A stretch of 64,000 bases of DNA from contig JACOSO010000043.1 of NCBI GenBank assembly GCA_016178785.1, positions 62,001 through 126,000 of the forward strand, given 5' to 3'. The position numbers and the translations under genes are program-made. Under the pieces are notes generated by a model. That model was given only the letters and a program-made list of their open reading frames with translations. It was not told the origin of the DNA and made no database searches. How positions within the stretch are numbered: position 1 is the first letter of the stretch; every line of letters starts with the position of its first letter. This DNA comes from Bacteroidota bacterium. GTDB taxonomy: Bacteria > Bacteroidota > Bacteroidia > Cytophagales > Cyclobacteriaceae. Below are positions 42,859-52,353 of the stretch, piece after piece.

Positions 42859-45800
42859 CATCCTTCAATCACAATACAACGACCATTCTTAATATCTTCT
42901 TCAACTTTCTTGTACTTCACGTCTTTCATCACGCGGCCATCGGGGTATTGCACACTTACTTTATCATTGCGATTAGCAATTTTTTCAGATCGCACAGGCA
43001 TTACTTTTTCCTGAACGTGCTGCTCCGCTTGCTGCGCGTGTCCTCCCCCTTGCAAAAGTGACCTCGATTCATCTTTTTGCTCGCGCAGTTTCTGACGTTT
43101 CTGTGCCTGGGCTTCGTGTACTTCATCTGGTTCTTGCACAGGAATTTCTGCTTTCATCAGGAAAGAAACGGTTTCCTCATTCACCTTTGAAATGAACCTT
43201 TTAAAGGCTTCGAAGCCTTCAAACTTATAAATCAGCAATGGATCTTTCTGTTCATACACCGCATTTTGCACTGATTGTTTTAAATCGTCCATGTCGCGTA
43301 GGTGTTCTTTCCAATTTTGGTCAATGATTGAGAGTGTAATCATCTTCTCCATTGATTTGATCAACTCTTCATTGTTGGTGCTGACACATTTTTTCAAATC
43401 GGCAGCTACACCAATTTGCTTTGATCCTTCAGAGAACGGTACTAGCACTTCATGTATTGTGGCACCTCGTGTTTTGTAGATATCATTGATGATCGGCATC
43501 GCCTTTTGTGCGATGAGTTTATTTTTGTGTTCGTAGTGCTTCAGTGTTTCATCATACAAGCGCTCAGCCAGTACATTCTGCTCAGCTTTGCTAAATTCTT
43601 CCGTAGTAATGTGAAAATCAATCCCCAACGTGCTTAGTACATTCAATTTAAAGTTTTCAAAATTCTCACCTGCCTTTGCATTCGCCACAATGTCATCACA
43701 AGTGTCGAAGAGCATGGTAAGAATGTCGAGCTGTAACCGTTCACCAAACAATGCATTTTTTCTTCGCTTGTAAATCACCTCGCGCTGGGAGTTCATCACG
43801 TTATCATATTCCAACAAACGCTTACGAATGCCGAAGTTATTTTCTTCCACTTTTTTCTGAGCGCGCTCAATTGAATTCGTGACCATCGAATGCTGGATCA
43901 CTTCGCCCTCTTTGAGACCAAGTCTGTCCATGATCCGCGCAATGCGCTCAGGCATGAACAAACGCATCAGGTTGTCTTCCAGAGAAACATAAAAACTCGA
44001 AGTACCCGGATCGCCCTGACGACCGCTTCGTCCCCGCAACTGTCGATCAACTCTTCGCGATTCGTGACGCTCCGTACCAATGATGGCAAGTCCACCTGCA
44101 GCCCGAGATTCTGGCGTAAGTTTAATATCGGTACCACGACCTGCCATGTTTGTGGCAATTGTTACCGTGCTCGGCTTACCTGCTTCGGCAACGATCTCGG
44201 CCTCGCGCTGGTGTTGCTTCGCGTTAAGTACATTGTGCTTAATCTTTTTCATCTGGAGCATGCGGCTCACTAATTCTGAAATTTCCACTGAAGTAGTACC
44301 AACAAGTACAGGTCTTCCTTCCTGTGTAAGCCTAACAATTTCTTCAATTACAGCAGTGAATTTTTCACGAACAGTTTTGTAAACCATATCATCGTGATCT
44401 TTTCGGGTAACTGGCCTGTTTGTTGGGATTACAACCACATCGAGTTTGTAGATGTCCCAAAGTTCACCGGCTTCTGTTTCTGCTGTACCTGTCATGCCCG
44501 CAAGCTTGTGGTACATCCGGAAATAATTTTGCAGCGTGATTGTGGCATATGTCTGTGTAGCATCTTCCACTTTCACATTTTCCTTCGCTTCAATCGCTTG
44601 GTGCAAACCGTCTGAATACCTGCGACCATCCAGCACACGGCCTGTCTGCTCATCGACAATTTTTACTTTTCCATCAACAATGATGTACTCCGTATCTTTT
44701 TCAAATAGCGTGTAGGCTTTCAATAATTGATTTACGCTATGAATACGCTGTGACTTAGTGTTGTAGTCGCGAATCAATTCATCCTTCTTGTGAAGTTTGA
44801 TGTCATCTGCTAGTGTCGGGTCTTTTTCAATTTTGCTTAGCTCAGTACCGATCTCGGGAAGAATAAAGAACTTCGGATCTTCCCCTTCACCCGTGATTAG
44901 GTCAATTCCCTTTTCCGTTAACTCAACGCTGTTGTCTTTTTCATCAATGACGAAATAGAGCGGAGCATCGGCATTGGGCATTTCTTTTTTATTGTCTTGC
45001 AAATAAAAATTCTCTGTCTTCTGAAGTACTGCCTTGTTACCCGTTTCGCTAAGTGCCTTAATCAATGGCTTGTATTTTGGCATCGCCCGGAAAGCACGGA
45101 ATAAAGGAAGGCCACCTTCTTTGTCGTTGCCATCGCTTAATAATTTCTTCGCATCATTGAGGTATTGGTTTACCAGCTTCTTTTGAGCTTCAACCACTTT
45201 ATTGATGCGTGGTTTCAAATCGTAAAACTCATGTTCATCTCCACGGGGAATTGGGCCGGAAATAATCAATGGAGTTCGTGCCTCATCAATCAAAACACTA
45301 TCTACCTCATCGACCATGGCGTAATGATGGCCGCGTTGCACCAGCTCTTGAGGATCGCGAGCCATGTTGTCGCGCAGGTAATCGAAGCCAAATTCGTTGT
45401 TGGTTCCGTAAACGATATCGGCACGGTATGCTTTTTTTCTCTCGTCTGAGTTCGGTTCATGTTTGTCGATGCAGTCAACATTCAATCCATGAAACTGGAA
45501 GATAGGCCCCATCCATTCGCTATCACGTCTGGCGAGGTAATCGTTGACGGTTACGATATGAACTCCGCGTTTAGCAAGAGCATTTAAAAATGCGGGGAAC
45601 GTAGCCACCAAAGTTTTTCCTTCACCCGTAGCCATCTCTGCTACTTTACCTTCGTGCAACGCAATGCCACCGATGATCTGCACATCGTAATGAACCATGT
45701 CCCAGGTCATCAAATTGCCTGCAGCCATCCATTGTCTGCTCCATTGGGCTTTATCGCCTGCAATTTTTACGTTCGAGTGTGTGGCAGCCATCTCGCGATC

Positions 45801-46205
45801 AAACTCCGTTGCTGTTACTTCAAGGTATTCATTTTCCTTAAAGCGTTTTGCTGTTTCGCGAATGATCGCAAAAGCCAACGGCAAAACTTCAACCAAAACT
45901 TTTTCAAGTTCCTTATTGCGCTCAAGTTCGGCTTTATCAATTTGAGAAAAGACAAATTCCTTTTCGTTGATGTGAAGTTCAGGTTGGTCGGCTATGCGCT
46001 GATGAAAGCTTGCGATTTGCTCATCGATCAGTTTCAATTTGGAGTTGATATAGTCTTGAATTTCGATGGTTTTGTTTCGCAATTCATCGTTGGAAATTGA
46101 AACTAAATTCTCCCCTTCTTTTTTGGTTTGTTCAACCAGCGGAGTCATCCGCTTGATGTCTTTTTCCGACTTCGATCCGAAGATTTTTGCGATCAGTTTG
46201 AGCAT
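42858..46205 (-). CDS. secA: Preprotein translocase ATPase SecA
   Basis: A 1115-residue SecA, about 215 longer than E. coli SecA, with extra helical insertions (about 320-400 and others) as in other Bacteroidota. Walker A is EMATGEGKTLVA, the DEAD-like motif is VDEVDSVLIDEARTPLIISG, and GTERHESRRVDRQLRGRSGRQGDPG covers motifs V-VI. The C-terminus (NRNDKVSVQYPDGRVMKDVKYKKV, ending VIEG) lacks the four-ligand zinc tail that binds SecB. The 5' leader holds an 11-unit heptad repeat. Confidence 0.97.
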   Translation of the reverse strand: MLKLIAKIFGSKSEKDIKRMTPLVEQTKKEGENLVSISNDELRNKTIEIQDYINSKLKLIDEQIASFHQRIADQPELHINEKEFVFSQIDKAELERNKELEKVLVEVLPLAFAIIRETAKRFKENEYLEVTATEFDREMAATHSNVKIAGDKAQWSRQWMAAGNLMTWDMVHYDVQIIGGIALHEGKVAEMATGEGKTLVATFPAFLNALAKRGVHIVTVNDYLARRDSEWMGPIFQFHGLNVDCIDKHEPNSDERKKAYRADIVYGTNNEFGFDYLRDNMARDPQELVQRGHHYAMVDEVDSVLIDEARTPLIISGPIPRGDEHEFYDLKPRINKVVEAQKKLVNQYLNDAKKLLSDGNDKEGGLPLFRAFRAMPKYKPLIKALSETGNKAVLQKTENFYLQDNKKEMPNADAPLYFVIDEKDNSVELTEKGIDLITGEGEDPKFFILPEIGTELSKIEKDPTLADDIKLHKKDELIRDYNTKSQRIHSVNQLLKAYTLFEKDTEYIIVDGKVKIVDEQTGRVLDGRRYSDGLHQAIEAKENVKVEDATQTYATITLQNYFRMYHKLAGMTGTAETEAGELWDIYKLDVVVIPTNRPVTRKDHDDMVYKTVREKFTAVIEEIVRLTQEGRPVLVGTTSVEISELVSRMLQMKKIKHNVLNAKQHQREAEIVAEAGKPSTVTIATNMAGRGTDIKLTPESRAAGGLAIIGTERHESRRVDRQLRGRSGRQGDPGTSSFYVSLEDNLMRLFMPERIARIMDRLGLKEGEVIQHSMVTNSIERAQKKVEENNFGIRKRLLEYDNVMNSQREVIYKRRKNALFGERLQLDILTMLFDTCDDIVANAKAGENFENFKLNVLSTLGIDFHITTEEFSKAEQNVLAERLYDETLKHYEHKNKLIAQKAMPIINDIYKTRGATIHEVLVPFSEGSKQIGVAADLKKCVSTNNEELIKSMEKMITLSIIDQNWKEHLRDMDDLKQSVQNAVYEQKDPLLIYKFEGFEAFKRFISKVNEETVSFLMKAEIPVQEPDEVHEAQAQKRQKLREQKDESRSLLQGGGHAQQAEQHVQEKVMPVRSEKIANRNDKVSVQYPDGRVMKDVKYKKVEEDIKNGRCIVIEG

Positions 46206-46212
46206 TGGGTAC

Positions 46213-46289
46213 GTTAATCGTTATTGGTTACTTATTAGTCGTTTTGCGTGCCCATTAACGGATAACGCTTAACGCTTAACTTTTAACAG
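46213..46289. repeat. Eleven-unit heptad repeat with inverted arms
   Basis: A run of exactly 11 consecutive 7-base units (77 bases) without phase break. The left four or five fit GTTAnnn (GTTAATC, GTTATTG, GTTACTT), the right five fit TTAACnn (ATAACGC, TTAACGC, TTAACTT). The arms are reverse-complement words around two spacer units. It fills most of the gap between dapF and secA and would lie in the secA leader. Confidence 0.75.
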
Positions 46290-46316
46290 GTAAAATTAAG
46301 TTTTTTAAAGAAGCAA

Positions 46317-47090
46317 TTATAACTCCAGAACACCCTCGAATACCATTTTGGCCGGACCGATCAGGAAAATATCGGTAAATGAGCCATCATGTCGCAAATT
46401 GAATTCGACAGATAGTTCTCCGCCCAGTGTTTTGACAGTTACAGGAGAGGAATATTGATGGAATGAAGAGGCTAAAGCAGCCGCAGTTACGCCCGTTCCG
46501 CATGAAAGTGTTTCGTCTTCAACACCTCGTTCATATGTGCGAACAAAAATAGAATTGTTGCCAAGCAGTTCTATGAAATTAGCATTCGTGCCCTTAGGTT
46601 TGAAGTTTTCGCTATGGCGGATTTTTTTCCCTTCTTCAAAAACAGGAAAGATTTTCACTTCATTAACGAATTGAACGAAGTGGGGTGAACCTGTATTGAT
46701 GAAAAAATTCTTGTCCAGTTTTTTCACTTCTTTAACATCGTTCATTTTCAACCTCACATTTCCGTTTTGAAGCAAGTCGGCTTCATGCAAGCCATCATAC
46801 GCGTTGAATTTTGCTTTACCGTTGACCAGGCCCAGCGAAGAAGCCACCCTCACGGCCGCACGACTGCCATTGCCACAAAGGCTTGCCGAACCATCGGCAT
46901 TGTAATAAACCAAATTAAAATCAAGTGAGGGATGTTTTTCGATCAGCATAATGCCATCTGCACCAACGCCAAATTTGCGATCACAGATTTTTTTTATTTG
47001 ATCGACTGAGAAAGAATATTTCGCATCTCGATTGTCAACGATGACAAAATCGTTGCCCGTGGCTTGATATTTTTGGAAAGAGAATTTCAT
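46317..47090 (-). CDS. dapF: Diaminopimelate epimerase
   Basis: A 257-residue enzyme converting LL- to meso-diaminopimelate for peptidoglycan and lysine. Both catalytic Cys are present, in SLCGNGSRAAV and ETLSCGTGVTAAA. MKFSFQKYQATGNDFVIVDN is the standard start, so ATG at 47090 was chosen over the extension to 47105. It lies 18 bases after the stop of the caspase-TPR gene. Confidence 0.95.
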   Translation of the reverse strand: MKFSFQKYQATGNDFVIVDNRDAKYSFSVDQIKKICDRKFGVGADGIMLIEKHPSLDFNLVYYNADGSASLCGNGSRAAVRVASSLGLVNGKAKFNAYDGLHEADLLQNGNVRLKMNDVKEVKKLDKNFFINTGSPHFVQFVNEVKIFPVFEEGKKIRHSENFKPKGTNANFIELLGNNSIFVRTYERGVEDETLSCGTGVTAAALASSFHQYSSPVTVKTLGGELSVEFNLRHDGSFTDIFLIGPAKMVFEGVLEL

Positions 47091-47108
47091 GTAGAAAAAA
47101 AACAAATA

Positions 47109-49361
47109 TTACTTGAAGTTGGTTGCTTTGAATTCAGTGTATTTGGTGTTTTTAGGATCTAACTCGATGGCTTTATTGATGTCGGCAAGTGCAAGATCGT
47201 TTTGCCCAGTATAAAAATAGGAGTTGCATCGATAATAATATGCCTCTGAAAAATCAGACTTTAGTGCGATCACTTGCGAATAATCCTTTATTGCATTCGG
47301 ATCCAGCTTCAGGGCATAATAGGAATTGCCTCTCCAATAATAATAATTGTGCGCATTCGACCCCGATGGATCTAATCCAATTGATTTGGTAAAATCAGGA
47401 ATTGCCTCCGCATATATTTTAAGATTGTAGTATGATTTACCGCGATAATAATAATAGTTAGCCGCGTAAGTACTAGTCTGATCTAATTCAATTGATTTTG
47501 TCAAATCAGTTATAGCCTCAGCATAGTTTTGTAAGTTATACTTGCAAAGTCCTCGCCAATAATACGTATCTGCAGCAGGCATCAGCGCTATGCTTTGATC
47601 AAAATCGAGGATTGCTTCCTCGTCCTTTGCTAAACCATACTTTGCGTTACCTCGATAATAAAATGCGTCCGCATGCTGCGGATTAATATTAATTGTTTTA
47701 GAGAAAAGCGTTATTGCCGTTTCATAATTTTTTTGAACAAAAGCTACCATGCCTTGCCAGTAATACGCATCGGAATAACTGGGTTTTAGGTCACTGGTCT
47801 TTGTAAAATCGTTGATTGCTTCATCGTATCGCTCTAGGTTGTATTTTACCTTGCCTCGATAAAAATAAGCATCAGCATAATCGGGTTTTTGGAGAATTGC
47901 TGCGTCAAAATTCTTAATAGCATCAGAATACTTCTTTAATGAGAAATAGGCATTGGCTTTCCAATACATTGCTTCTGCATCATTGGGCCTTGCTAATAGA
48001 GTTTTGTTATAGTCAGCAATTGCTTCATCATATTTTTTTTGACTGTAATAGGCTTGTCCGCGCCAGAAAATAGCATCCGGATAATCAGGTTTTATCTGTA
48101 AAGCCTTGTTGTAATTCTCAATGGCTTTGTCATCTTGTGCAAGGTCGTATTGAGTCTTTGCCTTCCAATAGTAAGCCTCTGCATAATCCGGCTTTAACGA
48201 AATAGCATTACTATAATCGGACAGCGCTTTATCATCTTGACGGACTGCGTAATAGGCATTACCTCGCCAATAAAAAGATTCATGAGCTTTTGGATTTATT
48301 TGAATGGCAGTGCTATAATCTTCGATTGCTTTTTCGTAGTCAGGAATAGAATAATAAGAGTTTCCTCGCCAATGGTAAGCGTCAACATACACTGGATTGA
48401 GTTGAATGGCTTTGGAAAATTCCTGAATTGCTTTTTCATTTTTATAAGCGTCATATGAAATCTTGCCCTGCGCAAAAAATATTTCTGCTTGAGTCTTGTC
48501 CCCCTCAGACACCTTGATATTCTTTAAATCAACATGACCCCTTGAAAGGGCATCCTGCTTTTGCGAAGTTTCATTTGAAGCAATTATTGTGGTTGATGCA
48601 TCAGCCTTTGAACCTTTGCCCAAATAAAAATCTTCACCTGTAAGTGACGTGGTCTCCCATGGAATCTGAGCCCCCCCCGACTTGTCGCTCACTTCATTTC
48701 GCACTTGCTTGAAGACCTGCTCAATGGTGAGCGAAGGATTTCGCATGAACTTAAGGAGGGCACTGGTATAAAGTCCATTGGAAGATTCGCCATCAGAGGC
48801 AGTGCGGCCGGGAGAAGTAGCGTAAGCGATCAGGGAACCTTTAGGTGCATCCATCATGGCCAAACCTCCACCACCTGTGCTTCTTTGCCAACTGCGTGCA
48901 AAAGGGTTGTTGCGACAAGCATCAAGAACAATCAAGTTTATTTTAGTAGAAGCTGCGTCCATGAATGCAAGCACCCGATCGGCCGCCACGCAATCGAATT
49001 CAATTTCTTCTTCGGCTTTAAGGTCTGCTTCAACAGGTACCATGTAGTTCACACCTTTCGATTGAACACCATGACCAGCGTAGTAGAACAAGCCCACATC
49101 ATAATCTTTCAGTTTAAGCCCAAAAGCATTAATAGCCTGTTTCATTTGAGCTTGATTGACATCTTCACTCTCCATCACCTCAAATCCCAGACCGCGAAGC
49201 GAGCTTGCAATTGCACGAGCATCGTTAACGGGGTTTTTGAGCGCATTTACACTTTGGTAATGTGCGTTTCCAATGACCAGCGCAAGTCTTTTTTGGTTAG
49301 TCTGGGCTGATCCATAAAACGAAATAAGCGCAACAGAGCTTATGAGAAAAAACTTTTTCAT
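47109..49361 (-). CDS. Secreted caspase-like (C14) protease with 13 TPR repeats
   Basis: A 750-residue protein. The signal peptide ends GSAQ (about residue 20). A caspase p20-like domain (about 23-255) has catalytic His97 in LFYYAGHGVQ and Cys149 in IVLDACRNNPFAR. From about 290 to the end run 13 TPR units of about 34 residues with the Tyr/Trp-rich pattern YYWRGNxYYxxxxYxxAIxDY. Caspase-type domains of this kind (with MVPVEADL, TSPGRTASDG) occur in many bacteria and may be proteases with Arg/Lys specificity. Periplasmic location and the very long repeat arm suggest protein-protein docking; the target is unknown. Confidence 0.88.
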   Translation of the reverse strand: MKKFFLISSVALISFYGSAQTNQKRLALVIGNAHYQSVNALKNPVNDARAIASSLRGLGFEVMESEDVNQAQMKQAINAFGLKLKDYDVGLFYYAGHGVQSKGVNYMVPVEADLKAEEEIEFDCVAADRVLAFMDAASTKINLIVLDACRNNPFARSWQRSTGGGGLAMMDAPKGSLIAYATSPGRTASDGESSNGLYTSALLKFMRNPSLTIEQVFKQVRNEVSDKSGGAQIPWETTSLTGEDFYLGKGSKADASTTIIASNETSQKQDALSRGHVDLKNIKVSEGDKTQAEIFFAQGKISYDAYKNEKAIQEFSKAIQLNPVYVDAYHWRGNSYYSIPDYEKAIEDYSTAIQINPKAHESFYWRGNAYYAVRQDDKALSDYSNAISLKPDYAEAYYWKAKTQYDLAQDDKAIENYNKALQIKPDYPDAIFWRGQAYYSQKKYDEAIADYNKTLLARPNDAEAMYWKANAYFSLKKYSDAIKNFDAAILQKPDYADAYFYRGKVKYNLERYDEAINDFTKTSDLKPSYSDAYYWQGMVAFVQKNYETAITLFSKTININPQHADAFYYRGNAKYGLAKDEEAILDFDQSIALMPAADTYYWRGLCKYNLQNYAEAITDLTKSIELDQTSTYAANYYYYRGKSYYNLKIYAEAIPDFTKSIGLDPSGSNAHNYYYWRGNSYYALKLDPNAIKDYSQVIALKSDFSEAYYYRCNSYFYTGQNDLALADINKAIELDPKNTKYTEFKATNFK

Positions 49362-49411
49362 AGACCATTTTTTTAAAAAAGAAAGTTACGGATAAGGAAA
49401 TAGAAAATGAA

Positions 49412-49624
49412 TTACTTCACTTCTTCATAATCCACGTAATCACCACCCTTGATGTTGCCGCGTTTTTCCTTTTTAGGGGCAGAGTCAACGTGGATACTAC
49501 CTTCCGGCTTCCGCTGCTGAAAATTCTTATTTCGTTGCGAAGCCGTGCCTGCTCGAAAGAAAAAGCCACTCAGTTTTGACAAGATGTAAACAATGAGGGC
49601 AAGAATTATAAGTAACCTGATCAT
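49412..49624 (-). CDS. DUF4834 small membrane protein
   Basis: A 70-residue protein: one N-terminal membrane helix (MIRLLIILALIVYILSKL), a basic linker, and the C-terminal signature GDYVDYEEVK that defines DUF4834, a Bacteroidota family of unknown role. ATG at 49624 begins the family; the TTG at 49645 lies inside the promoter motif. It lies upstream of the caspase gene by about 50 bases. Confidence 0.85.
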   Translation of the reverse strand: MIRLLIILALIVYILSKLSGFFFRAGTASQRNKNFQQRKPEGSIHVDSAPKKEKRGNIKGGDYVDYEEVK

Positions 49625-49642
49625 ATCAATCCAACTGTAACG

Positions 49643-49650
49643 CAAAGGTA
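49643..49650 (-). promoter_or_regulatory. -7 promoter element of the DUF4834 gene
   Basis: Minus-strand TACCTTTG followed by C is a perfect TAnnTTTG, 18 bases before the ATG at 49624. Confidence 0.5.
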
Positions 49651-49761
49651 TTAGTTTCAGACAACTTTTTAATTTGTAAAGCGTCCGTTATCGGATAATC
49701 GTTGTCCTATTCCGCTCGTAGATGCGCTGAAATATGGTCGAAACAGAAGAAATCAGGAAAT

Positions 49762-49782
49762 GGCATTAGCATTGATAATGCC
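49762..49782. promoter_or_regulatory. Palindrome upstream of the ABC permease
   Basis: GGCATTA and TAATGCC (7-bp arms, 7-base gap) lie 19 bases before the ATG at 49802. It could be an operator or a leader hairpin; nothing identifies the binder. Confidence 0.3.
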
Positions 49783-49801
49783 TTATTCATAATTTAAGAG
49801 T

Positions 49802-52261
49802 ATGCTACGCAATTATTTCAAAACAGCCATCCGCAGCTTGATCAAGCAGAAAGTTTACACAGCCATCAATGTTATAGGTCTCGCTGTGAGCATCACTGCT
49901 TGTTTACTCATTGTGCTTTATGTGAAGCATGAATTGTCGTACGACAATTTTTTCTCCAATGCAGACCGAATCTACAAAATGGCTTTGGAAAGAAAGTATC
50001 CCAATCATGCTACATTCTACTCTGTTATACCGCATTCTTACGCCAAAGCAATGAAGCAAGATTTTCCGGAGGTGGAAAAAACGCTGCATCTCTTTGGGCC
50101 CAATCAAAATGTTGTCGTTACCTATAAAGTCAAAGAAGGGGAGGTCAAATTGTTTGAGGAGGATTACTTCTTGCAAGCTGATTCCTCCTTCTTTGATTTT
50201 TTTGATTTAGAATTAACTAAGGGCGATAAAAAAACTGCCCTGTTGATGCCTGCCCAGGTTATTATTTCTGAGGGTACGGCTCAAAAATATTTTGGCAAAG
50301 ACGATCCAATTGGGAAAGTATTGGGAGGCGACTTTGGCGACATGAAAGTGACAGCTGTTTTCAAAAACCTTCCGGACAATTCGCACCTGAGATTCGATTT
50401 CGTTGCATCCGTTGGAGGTGAACGATTTCAGCAGTTTATCAACCGTGAAAATTATACGGGTTTTGATTCACACACTTATGTTAAACTAAAATCTGGCGCA
50501 GATTATAAGGCCCTTGAAGCCAAGTTTCCCAAGATGGTGGACACTTATGCTGCGGCTCAAATCGAACGCAATCTTGGCAAATCGTGGGAAGACTATAAAA
50601 AAGCAGGCAATGGTTACCGTTATTTCCTGCAGCCACTTCCATCTATTCACCTCGATCCCACAAATATTGAATCTACGATCACACCCGGAGGAAACCTCAA
50701 ATATGTGTATATCCTATCATTTATCGCGCTGCTGATTCTGGTGATTGCCTGCATCAATTTTATGAACCTTGCTACAGCACGTTCGGCAGAACGTGCACGC
50801 GAAGTGGGTGTGCGCAAAGTGATGGGATCTTTTAAAAGTCAATTGGTCCTTCAATTTTTAGTTGAAGCCATCTTGCTTTCAGTGGTCAGTACACTGATCG
50901 CTTTGACATTTGTGTTTTTGCTGCTCCCCTATTTCAACAATTTGGTAGAGAAGCAACTTCATTTTGTTTTTTCGATAGATGTGATTTTAGGATTGGTAGG
51001 GTTTGCCCTTTTCGTGGGAGTGCTCGCGGGCTTATACCCGGCCTTCGCACTGAGCAGCTTTAGCCCTGTGGTTGTTATGAAAGGCAATTTTTCCGGGGGA
51101 ACAAGAAACTCGTGGCTACGCAATGGTCTCGTTGTATTTCAATTTGTTATTTCGATGGTTCTGATTGTGGGTACGATTGTGATCGGGCGTCAGATGAAAT
51201 ACATGCAAAACAAAGATCTCGGTTTTGATAAAGAACAAGTTTTGATGATTAAACGAGCATTTGCGCTCGACAAAAAATCAGAAACGTTCATAGAGGAAAT
51301 CAAGCGAATGAGTGAAGTGCAAGATGCCGCCTCAGCAGGCAGCATGTTGGGCAGTCGAAATGAATTTTTCGGCCAGTTTTTTCAAACTGATGCTTCGAGC
51401 GAAATTCTCACCGTGAAGTCAATGGTCAGCGATGATGAGTTCACCAATCTGATCGGCTTTCAATTGAAGGAGGGAAAGACCTTTGCTAAAGAGACTAACG
51501 ATTCGCTGAATATTTTGCTCAATGAAACTGCCATTAAAACCATGGGATTGACTGATCCTGTAGGTAAAAAACTTTGGCAAGTCGATAACAACAACAATGG
51601 AAAGCAAGTTAACATTCAAGTTACCATCATTGGAGTGGTTAGAGATTTTCATTTTCAACCACTGCGCGATGAGATCACACCTTTGGTTATTTTCAACTCG
51701 GAGCAGTTCGGGAGGCGGACCGCGGGTGTCTATGTGGCGGTTCGTTTAAAAGCAGGCCAGTTTCAACAGGCGATACCAAAGATTGAAAGTAAATGGAAGG
51801 AATTTGTTCCGGATCAGCCATTCAAGTATCAATTCGTCGATGACAATTTGAATCGAGGTTATGCGGATGAACAGCGTTCGGGTAAATTGTTTGCCATCTT
51901 TTCAGGACTCGCTATTATCATCGCTTGCGTTGGTTTGTTTGGTCTGTCGGCATATACCGCGAGCTTGCGCACCAAAGAGATTGGCATACGCAAAGTACTC
52001 GGTTCCTCAGTCGGTGAAGTTGTGGTATTACTCTCAAAGAACTTTACGAAGTTAGTAGTAATCGCTTTTGCTATAGCTGTGCCACTTTCGTGGTGGATGA
52101 TGGATAGCTGGCTCAAAGGTTTTGCCTATCGGGTTAATGTCGACTTACTCTCTTTTGTAGTCGCTGGTTTGCTCGCGTTTGGCATTGCATTGATCACCGT
52201 AAGTTATCAGTCGATTAAAGCGGCAATAGTAAATCCCTCGAGGTCATTAAAGAGCGAATAA
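49802..52261 (+). CDS. FtsX/MacB-like ABC transporter permease
   Basis: An 819-residue permease with two MacB-periplasmic-core plus FtsX units, the layout of Bacteroidota orphan permeases. An N-terminal helix (VYTAINVIGLAVSITACLLIV) and large periplasmic domain are followed by three helices containing FMNLATARSAERAREVGVRKVMG. A second periplasmic part and three more helices with TASLRTKEIGIRKVLGSSV complete it. No ATPase gene is next to it. Such proteins export small molecules or transmit signals. It ends at a shared bidirectional terminator. Confidence 0.92.
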   Translation: MLRNYFKTAIRSLIKQKVYTAINVIGLAVSITACLLIVLYVKHELSYDNFFSNADRIYKMALERKYPNHATFYSVIPHSYAKAMKQDFPEVEKTLHLFGPNQNVVVTYKVKEGEVKLFEEDYFLQADSSFFDFFDLELTKGDKKTALLMPAQVIISEGTAQKYFGKDDPIGKVLGGDFGDMKVTAVFKNLPDNSHLRFDFVASVGGERFQQFINRENYTGFDSHTYVKLKSGADYKALEAKFPKMVDTYAAAQIERNLGKSWEDYKKAGNGYRYFLQPLPSIHLDPTNIESTITPGGNLKYVYILSFIALLILVIACINFMNLATARSAERAREVGVRKVMGSFKSQLVLQFLVEAILLSVVSTLIALTFVFLLLPYFNNLVEKQLHFVFSIDVILGLVGFALFVGVLAGLYPAFALSSFSPVVVMKGNFSGGTRNSWLRNGLVVFQFVISMVLIVGTIVIGRQMKYMQNKDLGFDKEQVLMIKRAFALDKKSETFIEEIKRMSEVQDAASAGSMLGSRNEFFGQFFQTDASSEILTVKSMVSDDEFTNLIGFQLKEGKTFAKETNDSLNILLNETAIKTMGLTDPVGKKLWQVDNNNNGKQVNIQVTIIGVVRDFHFQPLRDEITPLVIFNSEQFGRRTAGVYVAVRLKAGQFQQAIPKIESKWKEFVPDQPFKYQFVDDNLNRGYADEQRSGKLFAIFSGLAIIIACVGLFGLSAYTASLRTKEIGIRKVLGSSVGEVVVLLSKNFTKLVVIAFAIAVPLSWWMMDSWLKGFAYRVNVDLLSFVVAGLLAFGIALITVSYQSIKAAIVNPSRSLKSE

Positions 52262-52286
52262 TTTTTTAGCTAATTCACACAAACAA

Positions 52287-52318
52287 AAAAGCCGCCCCGA
52301 TTTCTCGGGGCGGCTTTT
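52287..52318. terminator. Bidirectional terminator
   Basis: A perfect 14-bp stem, AAAAGCCGCCCCGA with TCGGGGCGGCTTTT, loop TTTC. A run on one side and T run on the other serve both the permease gene and the convergent ompH gene. Confidence 0.9.
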
Positions 52319-52353
52319 CAATGTCCTTTAACTTAACGGCATTGAATGTTATA

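Noticed and set aside
45654-46100. 148-codon plus-strand frame inside secA
   Set aside because: Shadow of a conserved secA region; no independent support.
47109-48500. DNA-level tandem repeat array or CRISPR-like pattern
   Set aside because: The roughly 102-base period comes from TPR codons; units differ too much at DNA level, and no spacers or cas genes exist.
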